Of a stretch of DNA of 64,000 nt, positions 28,477-38,017 are shown piece after piece. A program made the position numbers and the translations under genes. The notes beneath the pieces are model-generated. The model was given only the letters and a program-made list of their open reading frames with translations. It made no database searches and was not told where the DNA came from. Position 1 is the first letter of the stretch, and every line of letters begins with the position of its first letter. Source of the DNA: Rhodobacter sp. (GTDB lineage: Bacteria; Pseudomonadota; Alphaproteobacteria; Rhodobacterales; Rhodobacteraceae); NCBI GenBank assembly GCA_020250445.1, contig JADCEF010000008.1, forward strand, positions 36,697 through 100,696, given 5' to 3'.

Positions 28477-29272
28477 GCGCGCCTTTTCCGCCACCCGCCT
28501 TCCGGGCTTTGCCATGATCGCCGTCGCGGTCTTTCTGGTGCTGTATCTGCCGATCTTCACGCTGGTCATCTTTTCCTTCAACGATGCCAATTCGGTGGCG
28601 ATCTGGGGCGGGTTTTCGTTGCGCTGGTATCAGATCGCCTGGGCGAATGACGCGGTGAAGGAAGCTGCGGTCCGGTCCCTGATCATCGCGACTTCGGCCG
28701 CGCTGATTGCCACCACGGTCGCAACCATGGCAGCCCTGGGCACGACGCGCCGCGCGGCGTTCAAGGGGCAGACCCTGATCTATGTGATCATCAACCAGCC
28801 GCTGATGGTGCCGGAAATTGTCACCGCCGTGGCGCTGCTGATCTTCTTCGGCTTCATCAAGGTGACAACCGGTTACCAGGGCCTGGGCTATCTGATTGCG
28901 GCCCATTCGGCCTTTTGCGTGCCCTTTGCCTATCTGCCGATCCGGGCGCGGCTGGAGGGGATGGACCTGAGCCTGGAAACAGCGGCGGCCGACCTTTATG
29001 CCACGCCCTGGCAGACCTTCCGCAAGGTGACCCTTCCAATATTGCTGCCGGGCATCATCGCCGGGGCGATGCTGGCCTTTGTGATTTCGCTGGACGACGT
29101 CGTGATCACCGAATTCGTCAAATCCGGCGGACAGGATACGCTGCCCACCTATATGCTGGGCCAGATCCGCCGCGCGGTGACGCCGGATGTCAACGCCATT
29201 TCCACAGCCCTGCTGGTGCTGACCGTTCTTCTGCTGACCGCCTTCTTCCTTCTGACCAGAAGGCGGGACTGA
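28469..29272 (+). CDS. ABC transporter permease (PotC-like)
   Basis: LETAAADLYATPWQTFRKVTLPILLPGIIAGAMLAFVISLDDVVITEFV; overlaps the preceding gene. Confidence 0.93.
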   Translation: MAERAFSATRLPGFAMIAVAVFLVLYLPIFTLVIFSFNDANSVAIWGGFSLRWYQIAWANDAVKEAAVRSLIIATSAALIATTVATMAALGTTRRAAFKGQTLIYVIINQPLMVPEIVTAVALLIFFGFIKVTTGYQGLGYLIAAHSAFCVPFAYLPIRARLEGMDLSLETAAADLYATPWQTFRKVTLPILLPGIIAGAMLAFVISLDDVVITEFVKSGGQDTLPTYMLGQIRRAVTPDVNAISTALLVLTVLLLTAFFLLTRRRD

Positions 29273-29316
29273 CCCCGCCTGCCCTGCCGACCCGTCTTCC
29301 AACAAGGAGCCTGACC

Positions 29317-30342
29317 ATGAAGACACTGATGACCGCAACCGCCCTGCTGCTGGCGACATCCTCGCTGGCCAGCGCCGAAGGGGTTCTGAACCTTTACAAC
29401 TGGGGCAACTACACCAGCCCCGAACTGCTGGCGAAGTTCGAGGCCGAGACCGGCATCAAGGTAACCGTCACCGATTACGACAGCAACGAAACGGCGCTGG
29501 CCAAGGTCGAGGCCGGTGGCAGCGGCTTCGACCTTGTCGTGCCTTCGGCCAATTATGTGCCGATCTTTGTCGAAAAGGGGCTGATCCAGGAGCTTGACCT
29601 GACCAGGCTTGCCAACCACGGCAACATCGCGCCCGAATGGGTGGATGTGCCCTGGGACAAGGGGCGCAAGTTCACCATTCCCTGGCAGTGGGGTTCGACC
29701 GGGATTGCCGTGAACACCTCGGTCTACAAGGGCGACCCGAACACATCGGCGGTCTTTCTTGAGGTGCCGGACGAGCTGAAGGGCAAGATCAACGTCGTTC
29801 CCGAAATGAATGACATCGTGAACCTGGCCATCATGTTTGTCGGCGGCGAACCCTGCACCGAAGACACCGAAGTGCTGAAGAAAGCCCGCGACGCGCTGCT
29901 GGCCGCCAAGCCCGACTGGCTGTCGATGGACTATGGCGCAACCGAGAAGATGTCGAACAACGACTGGGCGGCTTCGGTGAACTGGAACGGCTCCACAATG
30001 CGGATCCGCCTGGCGAACCCGGATGTGGTCTTTGGCTTTCCAAGGGAAGGCTATCCGCTGTTCATGGATTCGGTGGCCCTGCTGAAGGACGCCCAGAACG
30101 TCGATGAGGCCTACAAGTTCCTGGATTTCATCATGATCCCGGAAAACGCGGCGATGATTTCCAGCTTTGCGCGCTATGCCAACGGCATCGCCGGGTCTGA
30201 ACCCTTCATGCCGGAAGACATGAAGACCGCACCCGAGGTCGTGGTGCCCGAAGAGTTCCGCGCGGCGGGCCGCTTTCTGCCCACCTGTTCGCCCAAGGCC
30301 ACGGAATACGTGACCGCGATCTGGACCGAACTGCAGAAGTAA
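29317..30342 (+). CDS. extracellular polyamine-type solute-binding protein (PotD/PotF-like)
   Basis: Signal peptide then GVLNLYNWGNYTSPELLAKFEAETGIKVTVTDYDSNETALAKVEAGGSGFDLVVPSANYVPIF. Confidence 0.95.
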   Translation: MKTLMTATALLLATSSLASAEGVLNLYNWGNYTSPELLAKFEAETGIKVTVTDYDSNETALAKVEAGGSGFDLVVPSANYVPIFVEKGLIQELDLTRLANHGNIAPEWVDVPWDKGRKFTIPWQWGSTGIAVNTSVYKGDPNTSAVFLEVPDELKGKINVVPEMNDIVNLAIMFVGGEPCTEDTEVLKKARDALLAAKPDWLSMDYGATEKMSNNDWAASVNWNGSTMRIRLANPDVVFGFPREGYPLFMDSVALLKDAQNVDEAYKFLDFIMIPENAAMISSFARYANGIAGSEPFMPEDMKTAPEVVVPEEFRAAGRFLPTCSPKATEYVTAIWTELQK

Positions 30343-30351
30343 GCGTCGGCC

Positions 30352-30441
30352 TGGGATGCCGGGGGCCGCGCCCCCGCATCCGCAGCCGAAAGCGGGGGGC
30401 CAGCCCCCCCGCGCCCCCCGGGATATTTGTGAACAGATAAT
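30352..30441. repeat. C/G-rich hairpin-containing REP-like intergenic element
   Basis: ccGGGGGCcgcGCCCCCgc plus ggggggccagccccccgcgccccccGGGATATTTgtgaacagata. Confidence 0.45.
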
Positions 30442-30451
30442 GGGGGTGGGC

Positions 30452-31876
30452 ATGTCCGTGATCAATCTGTCGGCATCCGAGCTTTCCCGGCGCATCGCGG
30501 CGCGTGATCTGGCCCCGTCCGAGGTGATGGCGGCGTTTCTGGGGCAGATTGCGGCGCTGAACCCCGAAATCAACGCGGTTGTTTCCCTGCGCGACCCCGA
30601 TCTGCTGATGGCCGAAGCGCGGGCGGCAGATGATGCGCCGCGCCGGGGCTGGCTGCACGGCCTGCCCTTTGCCGTGAAGGACCTGCAGGCGGTGGCCGGG
30701 CTGCGCTGCACCTCGGGATTTCAGGGGTTTGCCGATGTGGTGCCCACGGCCGATGACATGCTGCCGCGCCGGCTGCGCGCGGCGGGGGCGATTTTCATCG
30801 GCATGACCAATGTGCCCGAATTCGGCCTTGGCTCGCACAGTTTCAACCCGGTCCACGGGGTGACGGGCAATCCCTATGCGCCGTCGCGCAGCGCGGGCGG
30901 ATCATCGGGCGGGGCGGCGGCGGCGCTGGCGGCGCGGATGGTGCCGGTCGCGGACGGGTCCGACGCGATGGGATCGCTGCGCAACCCGGCCGCCTTTTGC
31001 AACGTCTACGGCTTTCGTCCCAGCGTCGGTCTGGTGCCGTCCGACCCGCTGGGTGACACATTCCTGCACCCGCTGGCCACGGATGGCCCGATGGCGCGCT
31101 GCCCCGAGGACCTGGCCCGGCTGCTGGAAGTGCTGGCGGTGCCGTCGCCCGCCGATCCGCACGCCCGCCCGTGGGAGCCCTTTGCCTCGGCGCTGGACGC
31201 GGATGTTGCGGGACTGCGCATCGGCTGGCTGGGGGACTGGGGCGGGGCCTATGCCACCGATCCCGGCATTCTGGAAACCTGCGAGGCGGCCCTTGGCACC
31301 TTTGCCGATCTGGGCTGCCGGGTGGAGCCTGTCAGCCCGCCCTTTCCCGCCGACCTGTTGTGGGACGCGTGGATCACCCTGCGCACGTGGTCACGTGTTG
31401 CCGGTCTTGGGGACCTTTACCGGGACGCTGCGATGCGGCCCCTGCTTAAGCCTGAAATCATCGCCGAGATCGAGGCGGGACTGGCCCTGTCAGCCGCCGA
31501 TGTGCAGGGGGCCAGCGTGATCCGGTCGGCCTGGTTCACGGCGCTGGCCGGGCTTTTCGCGCGCTATGACGCCCTGGTGCTGCCTGCGGCCCAGGTCTGG
31601 CCCTTTCCCAAGCTGTCGCGCTACCCCACCGAGATCGCCGGGCGCGCCATGGACAGCTATCACCGCTGGATGGAGATCGTGGTGCCGGTCAGCCTGGCGG
31701 GGTTGCCCGCGCTGGCCGCCCCGGCCGGTTTCGGCCCGCAGGGGCTGCCCACCGGCCTGCAGATTTTCGGACCGCGCGGCAGTGACCGGCACCTTCTGCG
31801 GCTGGGTCAGGCGTGGCATCGGGCCACAGACTGGCCAAACCGCAGGCCGCCGCCGGGTGTTCAGACCAGTGGATAG
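30452..31876 (+). CDS. amidase signature family protein
   Basis: LPFAVKDLQAVAGL, NPYAPSRSAGGSSGGAAAALAARMVPVADGSDAMGSLRNPAAFCNVYGFRPS. Confidence 0.94.
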   Translation: MSVINLSASELSRRIAARDLAPSEVMAAFLGQIAALNPEINAVVSLRDPDLLMAEARAADDAPRRGWLHGLPFAVKDLQAVAGLRCTSGFQGFADVVPTADDMLPRRLRAAGAIFIGMTNVPEFGLGSHSFNPVHGVTGNPYAPSRSAGGSSGGAAAALAARMVPVADGSDAMGSLRNPAAFCNVYGFRPSVGLVPSDPLGDTFLHPLATDGPMARCPEDLARLLEVLAVPSPADPHARPWEPFASALDADVAGLRIGWLGDWGGAYATDPGILETCEAALGTFADLGCRVEPVSPPFPADLLWDAWITLRTWSRVAGLGDLYRDAAMRPLLKPEIIAEIEAGLALSAADVQGASVIRSAWFTALAGLFARYDALVLPAAQVWPFPKLSRYPTEIAGRAMDSYHRWMEIVVPVSLAGLPALAAPAGFGPQGLPTGLQIFGPRGSDRHLLRLGQAWHRATDWPNRRPPPGVQTSG

Positions 31877-32403
31877 CGCGCCAGCGCGCTGTAGCGCACG
31901 GCATCGCGCAGGCGGGTCGATTCGAACAGGATGATCTCGCGCACCGGCACGGGTCCGGCGCGGAACCCGCCCTGATCCACCACCGCGCGCTCCAGCCGCA
32001 TCGCCGCCTCTGGCCCCGGGGGGCGAAAGCGGCCCAGCGTGATGTGCGGGACAAAGCGGCGCGCGCCGGTCTGCACGCCGGCCCGGCGTGCGGCCCCTTC
32101 CACCTTGCGCTGAAGCCGCAGCAGCGGCGCATCCGGGACCACCCGTGCAAAGACCAGACGGGGACGGTCGCCGCCGAACATGTCCAGACCCGACAGCGAC
32201 AGGGAAAACGCCGGCAGGCGCAGGTCCGAAAGCGCCTCGTGCACCTGTTCCAGCTGGCGTTCGGGCACCTCGCCCAGAAAGGTCAGCGTCAGGTGCAACG
32301 TCTCTACCGGTTCCCGGCGCGGCAGCGGCAGCAGGAACTGCTGCACAGCCAAAGCCGACCGCGTCGCATCGTCGAGGTCGGCGGCAACGAAGGCCCGGAT
32401 CAT
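31861..32403 (-). CDS. thpR: RNA 2',3'-cyclic phosphodiesterase
   Basis: MIRAFVAADLDDATRSALAVQQF; HLTLTFLGEVPE and HITLGRFR (two HxTxx motifs). Confidence 0.92.
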   Translation of the reverse strand: MIRAFVAADLDDATRSALAVQQFLLPLPRREPVETLHLTLTFLGEVPERQLEQVHEALSDLRLPAFSLSLSGLDMFGGDRPRLVFARVVPDAPLLRLQRKVEGAARRAGVQTGARRFVPHITLGRFRPPGPEAAMRLERAVVDQGGFRAGPVPVREIILFESTRLRDAVRYSALARYPLV

Positions 32404-33566
32404 CGGCGCGCCAGTGCCGCCAGCCGGTCGGCGACCTCGGGGCGGACCGGCCCTTCGCGCGGAACGTCGCGCAGGGTTGTCATCATATGCGGTGCCGGTG
32501 GTCTGCGCCCCGGCGCCAGCGCCTGCAGGACATCCTGCGCCGCCGCCGGAAGCCTGTCCGGAATTTCCTGCCCGCACAGCGTTGCCCAGACGCCGGTCCA
32601 GCAGCGCCCCACCGACCAGGGGTCATAGCCGCCACCGCCAAGGACAAGATAGCGCGGGCTGAGCGGGCGAAGCGCGGCCACGACGGACCAGTGCGCGTTG
32701 TTGGACAGCGACAGGCGCGACAGGGGGTCTTCTTCCAGCGCGTCCGCCCCGCATTGCAGCACGATGGCCCCGGGCCGGAAGGCCGCGACCCGGGGCAGGA
32801 TCAGCCGGTCAAGCACCGCGCGCATCTCGGTGTCGTTGAAGCCGCGCGGCACCGGCAGGTTGAAGCAGTTGCCACAGCCGTCATCGCAAAGATGCCCCGT
32901 AAAGGGCCAGCGCCCTTCCTCATGGACGGAAATCAGCAGCGCTTCGGGGTCTTCGGCAAAGGCGGCTTCCACGCCGTCGCAATGATGCGCATCGATATCG
33001 ACATAGGCGATGCGCCGGACCCCTGCCCGCCGCAACACCAGCATCGCCAGCACCGGATCGTTGGTATAGCAAAAGCCGTTCGCGCGACCGGGCAGGCCAT
33101 GATGCGTGCCACCGGCAGGCACATAGATGACCCCGGCGTGGCGCAGCAGTTCGGCGGCCAGCATCGCGCCCCCGGCAGAGGTTGCCGGACGGCGGAAAAC
33201 CTCGGGGAAGACCGGGTTCGACACCGTGCCCAGATGAAAGCGCGCCCGGTCTTCGGGCGTGGCGACGCCGCGCTGTTCTGCCGCCTGAAGGGCGGCGAGA
33301 TAATCGGGGTCGTGCCACAGGGCCAGTGCCGCCGGCTTGGCACGGGGGCTGCGGCGGAACCGCGAGGCCGGCAGCCATCCCAGGGCATGGGACAGGTCCA
33401 TCACCGTCGACACGCGCGGAATCGACAGCGGGTGCCTGTGCCCATAGCTTGAGGCGCGGTAGATGTCCGAGCCGACCAGAAAGGGGCCGACGGCAGAGGT
33501 CAGTTCAGAAGGGGCTCGATCTTCGAGGTGATTGCCGCCGAGGTCGGATTTGTCATGGAACCCCAT
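32400..33566 (-). CDS. histone deacetylase family protein (acetoin utilization AcuC-like)
   Basis: YVPAGGTHHGLPGRANGFCYTNDPVLAMLVLRRAGVRRIAYVDIDAHHCDGVEAAF; start uncertain (ORF overlaps the preceding gene). Confidence 0.92.
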   Translation of the reverse strand: MGFHDKSDLGGNHLEDRAPSELTSAVGPFLVGSDIYRASSYGHRHPLSIPRVSTVMDLSHALGWLPASRFRRSPRAKPAALALWHDPDYLAALQAAEQRGVATPEDRARFHLGTVSNPVFPEVFRRPATSAGGAMLAAELLRHAGVIYVPAGGTHHGLPGRANGFCYTNDPVLAMLVLRRAGVRRIAYVDIDAHHCDGVEAAFAEDPEALLISVHEEGRWPFTGHLCDDGCGNCFNLPVPRGFNDTEMRAVLDRLILPRVAAFRPGAIVLQCGADALEEDPLSRLSLSNNAHWSVVAALRPLSPRYLVLGGGGYDPWSVGRCWTGVWATLCGQEIPDRLPAAAQDVLQALAPGRRPPAPHMMTTLRDVPREGPVRPEVADRLAALARR

Positions 33567-34027
33567 GTTGCAACCACGTCTCCCTCAGGCCCCAGCAGCA
33601 CCTTGTTGAAATTCCAGCCAGGGACAAAGCCGTATTCCTTTTTCAGCCAGAGATAAAAGGGGTGTGCTGCGCTGCCCGTGACCGATGTGATCTCTGTCAT
33701 CGGCAGGGTCAGATCGAAGTTGGCCGCACAATACTCTTTCACGGCGGCATCATCCGCCAGTTCCTGGTTGAAGTCATTCGACGGCACGGCCAGAACAACC
33801 AGCCCCTGCGCGCCATAGGTATCCTGAAGGGTCTGCAGATCATCATACTGCCCGGAAAACCCGCAAAGCGACGCCGTGTTGACGACCAGCACCGGCTGCC
33901 CGGAAAAACTGCCCAGATCGATCATGCCGCCATCGATCGAGTTGAACCGGAAACCTGCCCCGGCCTGCGGCCCGGTGACAAGTGCAGCCGAAAAAGCGGC
34001 AACGGCAGCGATCAGTCTGAAGGTCAT
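33500..34027 (-). CDS. glutathione peroxidase family protein with signal peptide
   Basis: MTFRLIAAVAAFSAALVTGPQAGA then FSGQPVLVVNTASLCGFSGQYDDLQTLQDTYGAQGLVVLAVPSNDF; WNFNKVLLGPEG. Confidence 0.92.
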   Translation of the reverse strand: MTFRLIAAVAAFSAALVTGPQAGAGFRFNSIDGGMIDLGSFSGQPVLVVNTASLCGFSGQYDDLQTLQDTYGAQGLVVLAVPSNDFNQELADDAAVKEYCAANFDLTLPMTEITSVTGSAAHPFYLWLKKEYGFVPGWNFNKVLLGPEGDVVATWGSMTNPTSAAITSKIEPLLN

Positions 34028-34051
34028 CCCTGTCTTCCCCGGCACATAAGG

Positions 34052-34071
34052 GTGATGTGACATCACATCAC
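34052..34071. promoter_or_regulatory. palindromic operator-like site GTGATGTG-acat-CACATCAC
   Basis: Perfect 8-bp arms, 25 bp upstream of the GPx-like start, in a divergent intergenic region. Confidence 0.5.
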
Positions 34072-34196
34072 AGGATGTAGGGGTAGTCTTTTTCGCGGCA
34101 AGGTCAATCTTGTCGCCACTGGGTTCCGGTTGAACCGGGATCTTGCAACAGATAACCCCTGCCGCAGATGCAGGACCTTGATCCGAGGACGTCGCC

Positions 34197-34712
34197 ATCC
34201 CTTCAAGACGGAAAGACACGGCGCGGCTTGGCCGAAACCCGGGCGCGGTCGGCATCCAATGCGGGGCGCTGTGCTGGCGGTGGCAGGGCAGCGATCTGAA
34301 GGTTCTTCTGGTCACCAGCCGGGATACCGGGCGCTGGGTCATTCCCAAAGGGCACCTGATCCCCGATCTGACACCCCAGGCATCGGCGGCGCGCGAGGCC
34401 TGGGAGGAGGCGGGGGTTGAGGGCGCTGTCGCCGACCTTCCGATCGGCGTGTTTACCTATGACAAGATCATGGGTCCGGGGCAGGCCATTCCCTGCACTG
34501 TCACAGTCTATCCGCTTGAGGTTACGCGCCTTCGCGACCGGTATCCGGAAAGGGTACAGCGGCAACGCAAATGGTTCGCACCCGATAGGGCCGCCGCGAA
34601 GGTGGCCGAACCCGGGTTATGCGACATCCTCATGGCATTTTCCGCCCCGCAGCCGCCACCGGGCGGGCAGGGCAGGGCCGCAAGCGCTGCGGTCAAGACC
34701 GCACCGAGTTGA
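34197..34712 (+). CDS. NUDIX hydrolase; no canonical start codon found in frame
   Basis: Frame open from 34182 to 34712: RNPGAVGIQCGALCWRWQGSDLKVLLVTSRDTGRWVIPKGHLIPDLTPQASAAREAWEEAGVEGAV (Nudix box). Start is a guess (ATC). Confidence 0.7.
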   Translation: MPSRRKDTARLGRNPGAVGIQCGALCWRWQGSDLKVLLVTSRDTGRWVIPKGHLIPDLTPQASAAREAWEEAGVEGAVADLPIGVFTYDKIMGPGQAIPCTVTVYPLEVTRLRDRYPERVQRQRKWFAPDRAAAKVAEPGLCDILMAFSAPQPPPGGQGRAASAAVKTAPS

Positions 34713-34771
34713 ATCCGGACCGCAGCCGGCATAGGTCTTGGGGAAGACAGGTTATCGGACATCGCGGCATC

Positions 34772-35200
34772 ATGATCAGATACGCCATAAAATGCTCGGC
34801 CGATCATAGCTTCGACAGCTGGTTTCAGTCTGCCGCAGCTTATGAGGCACTGATCGGCGCGGGCCGCGTCACCTGCCCGATCTGCGGCAGCGCCAAGGTG
34901 GAGAAAGGCCTGATGGCCCCCGCCGTCCGCCTGTCCGATGCGGCAACGGCCGCAGACCGGCCGCTGGATGCGCCCGGTACGGCTGTAGAGACGGCCCTTG
35001 CGGCGCTGCGCCGCCAGATCGAGGCCAATTCCGACTATGTCGGCCTGAACTTTGCCGCCGAGGCGCGGCGCATCCACGCAGGGGATGCGCCCGAACGCGC
35101 GATCTATGGCGAGGCCCGCGCCGACGAGGCGCGCGCCCTGATTGAAGAGGGCGTGCCGGTTGCCCCCCTGCCTTTCGTGCCGGGACGCAAGACCAACTGA
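34772..35200 (+). CDS. DUF1178 family protein
   Basis: MIRYAIKCSADHSFDSWFQSAAAYEALIGAGRVTCPICGSAKVEKGLMAP. Confidence 0.93.
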   Translation: MIRYAIKCSADHSFDSWFQSAAAYEALIGAGRVTCPICGSAKVEKGLMAPAVRLSDAATAADRPLDAPGTAVETALAALRRQIEANSDYVGLNFAAEARRIHAGDAPERAIYGEARADEARALIEEGVPVAPLPFVPGRKTN

Positions 35201-35320
35201 ACGCCGCAACAGGCGGGACAGATCAGCGGCAGGCCAGGGCGGCATCCAGACCCTGCGGCCCCGGCATCCTGCCCAAGGGCTGCGCCGCAAGCCACGCCGC
35301 CGGCACAGGCCCGCAGCGGA

Positions 35321-36145
<825 letters not shown>

Positions 36146-36164
36146 ATCCCGACCCTTACCGACG

Positions 36165-36187
36165 GAAAAGGGCGCCCGAAGGCGCCC
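36165..36187 (-). terminator. intrinsic terminator downstream of the Do-type protease gene
   Basis: GGGCGCC-cgaa-GGCGCCC; T4 on the minus strand. Confidence 0.85.
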
Positions 36188-36211
36188 TGATCCTTGACCG
36201 GTGGCTGTCCG

Positions 36212-37681
36212 TCACTTTTCGACGGACAGGGCGACAAAGCGCGGGTCACCATCGCGGCGGACCAGCAGCAGCAGCGACTTGCGCCCGGCCTCGCGGGCTT
36301 CGGTGATGCGGCTTTCCAGATCACCGGTTGTTTCGACCTTGCGCTGGCCGGCTTCGGTGATCAGGTCGCCTTCACGCAGACCCTTGGCATAGGCCTCGGA
36401 AGCGGCGTCAACCGCCATCACGACAAGGCCTTCGGACCCGGATGGCAGACCCATGCTTTCGGCGGCCTCCGGCGTCAGCGTTGCAACCGTCAGGCCAAGC
36501 AGATCCTGCACTTCCGGTTCTGCCGGCGGCGCCGCAGCGGCGGGCATCGCTTCGGCCTCGGCCTCTTCGCGGCGGCCCAGGGTGATGGTCAGCGTTTCGG
36601 TCTTGCCGTTGCGCAGCACGATCACCTCGGTGGCCTTGCCAACTTCGGTGTCGGCAACCTTGCGGACCAGTTCGCGGGTATCGGCCACGTCAACACCATC
36701 AAAGGTGGTGATCACATCGCCCGCCTGCATGCCGGCGTCCCTGGCCGGGCCTTCGGGAACATCCGTTACCAGCGCGCCCTTGGCATCGGCCAGCCCCATG
36801 GCTTCGGCGACATCCGGTGTCACATCCTGAATGCGCACGCCCAGCCAGCCGCGGCGGGTTTCCCCGAATTCGCGCAGCTGATCGGTGACCTTCGACACGA
36901 CATTCGACGCCATCGAGAAGCCGATGCCGATCGATCCGCCGTTGGGCGAAAGGATTGCTGTGTTCACGCCGATCACCTGACCGTCCATGTTGAACAGCGG
37001 CCCGCCCGAGTTGCCCCGGTTGATCGCGGCATCGGTCTGGATGAAATCGTCATAGCTGCCGCTGAGCGCGCGGTTGCGGGCCGAAACAATGCCGGCCGAC
37101 ACCGAGAAGCCCTGGCCAAGCGGGTTGCCCATGGCCATCACCCAGTCGCCCACCCGCATCAGGTCACTGTCGCCGAACTGCACGAAGGGCAGCGGTTCGT
37201 CACTTTCAACCTTCAGCAGGGCGATATCGGTTTTGGGGTCGGTGCCGACCAGTTTGGCATCCAGGGTTTCGCCCGAATAGAACTCGACCTTGATCTCGTC
37301 GGCCCCTTCGATGACGTGGTTGTTCGTCACGATGTAGCCGTCCTCGGAAATCACGAAGCCAGACCCCAGGGCCTCGCTCCGGCGCGGTTGCCCATTGTCG
37401 CCCTGGCCGTTGCGGTTCTGGAAATCCCGGAAGAATTCTTCGAACGGCGATCCGGGCGGCACCATGGGCCCGTCTTCGATGGATGCGGAAACGACGGAAG
37501 AGGTGGTGATGTTCACCACCGAAGGGCTGATCTGCGTTGCAAGATCGGCAAACGTGTCGGGCGCGCCCAGCGCTGCCGCCTCGATTGCCGGGGTGACCGC
37601 CAGGGCCAGACCCAGAACGGCGGCGGCGGCAAAGCGCTGCGCGGCATTCGGCCGGGCGATAGACAGGGCGTTGGACTGCAC
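36212..37681 (-). CDS. Do family periplasmic serine endoprotease (DegP/MucD-like)
   Basis: GSGFVISEDGYIVTNNHVIEGA (His), TDIALLKVES (Asp), QTDAAINRGNSGGPLFN (Ser); two PDZ domains. Confidence 0.96.
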   Translation of the reverse strand: MQSNALSIARPNAAQRFAAAAVLGLALAVTPAIEAAALGAPDTFADLATQISPSVVNITTSSVVSASIEDGPMVPPGSPFEEFFRDFQNRNGQGDNGQPRRSEALGSGFVISEDGYIVTNNHVIEGADEIKVEFYSGETLDAKLVGTDPKTDIALLKVESDEPLPFVQFGDSDLMRVGDWVMAMGNPLGQGFSVSAGIVSARNRALSGSYDDFIQTDAAINRGNSGGPLFNMDGQVIGVNTAILSPNGGSIGIGFSMASNVVSKVTDQLREFGETRRGWLGVRIQDVTPDVAEAMGLADAKGALVTDVPEGPARDAGMQAGDVITTFDGVDVADTRELVRKVADTEVGKATEVIVLRNGKTETLTITLGRREEAEAEAMPAAAAPPAEPEVQDLLGLTVATLTPEAAESMGLPSGSEGLVVMAVDAASEAYAKGLREGDLITEAGQRKVETTGDLESRITEAREAGRKSLLLLVRRDGDPRFVALSVEK

Positions 37682-37819
37682 TCCGAACTCCTTTTCAGAT
37701 GTTGAACAGGTCCGGCAGAGGTGCCGGGAATGGCTGTGTTACACAGCTAAGATCGCCGCACCGCAATGCAATCCCGGTCGCAATGGCTCAATTGGATGTG
37801 ACTGTACCGTGACGTTCCG

Positions 37820-38017
37820 TCAGGCCCCAAGACGGCGCGCAAGCCAGATCGGGCTGACGCCGATCGCCACTGCGGCCAAGCCCGGCTGGCGTCGCCTTTC
37901 ATGCGGCATCCGTACAAACTGCGCCAGCAGGTCTTCCGCGCGCGAAGGGGCCAGCGCAAGCGCCAGCCCCTCCACCACAAGCACCAGCCCAAGGGCCAGG
38001 GCGACAAAGCCCGTCAC
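37820..38017 (-). CDS. DUF2065 family protein
   Basis: 65 aa; FVALALGLVLVVEGLALALAPSRAEDLLAQF; next to hflC. Confidence 0.88.
   Translation of the reverse strand: MTGFVALALGLVLVVEGLALALAPSRAEDLLAQFVRMPHERRRQPGLAAVAIGVSPIWLARRLGA

Noticed and set aside
34027-34069. Upstream start (MSHHPYVPGKTG) for the GPx-like gene
   Set aside because: It would translate through the perfect palindrome and place extra residues before a good signal peptide; MTFRLIAAV preferred.
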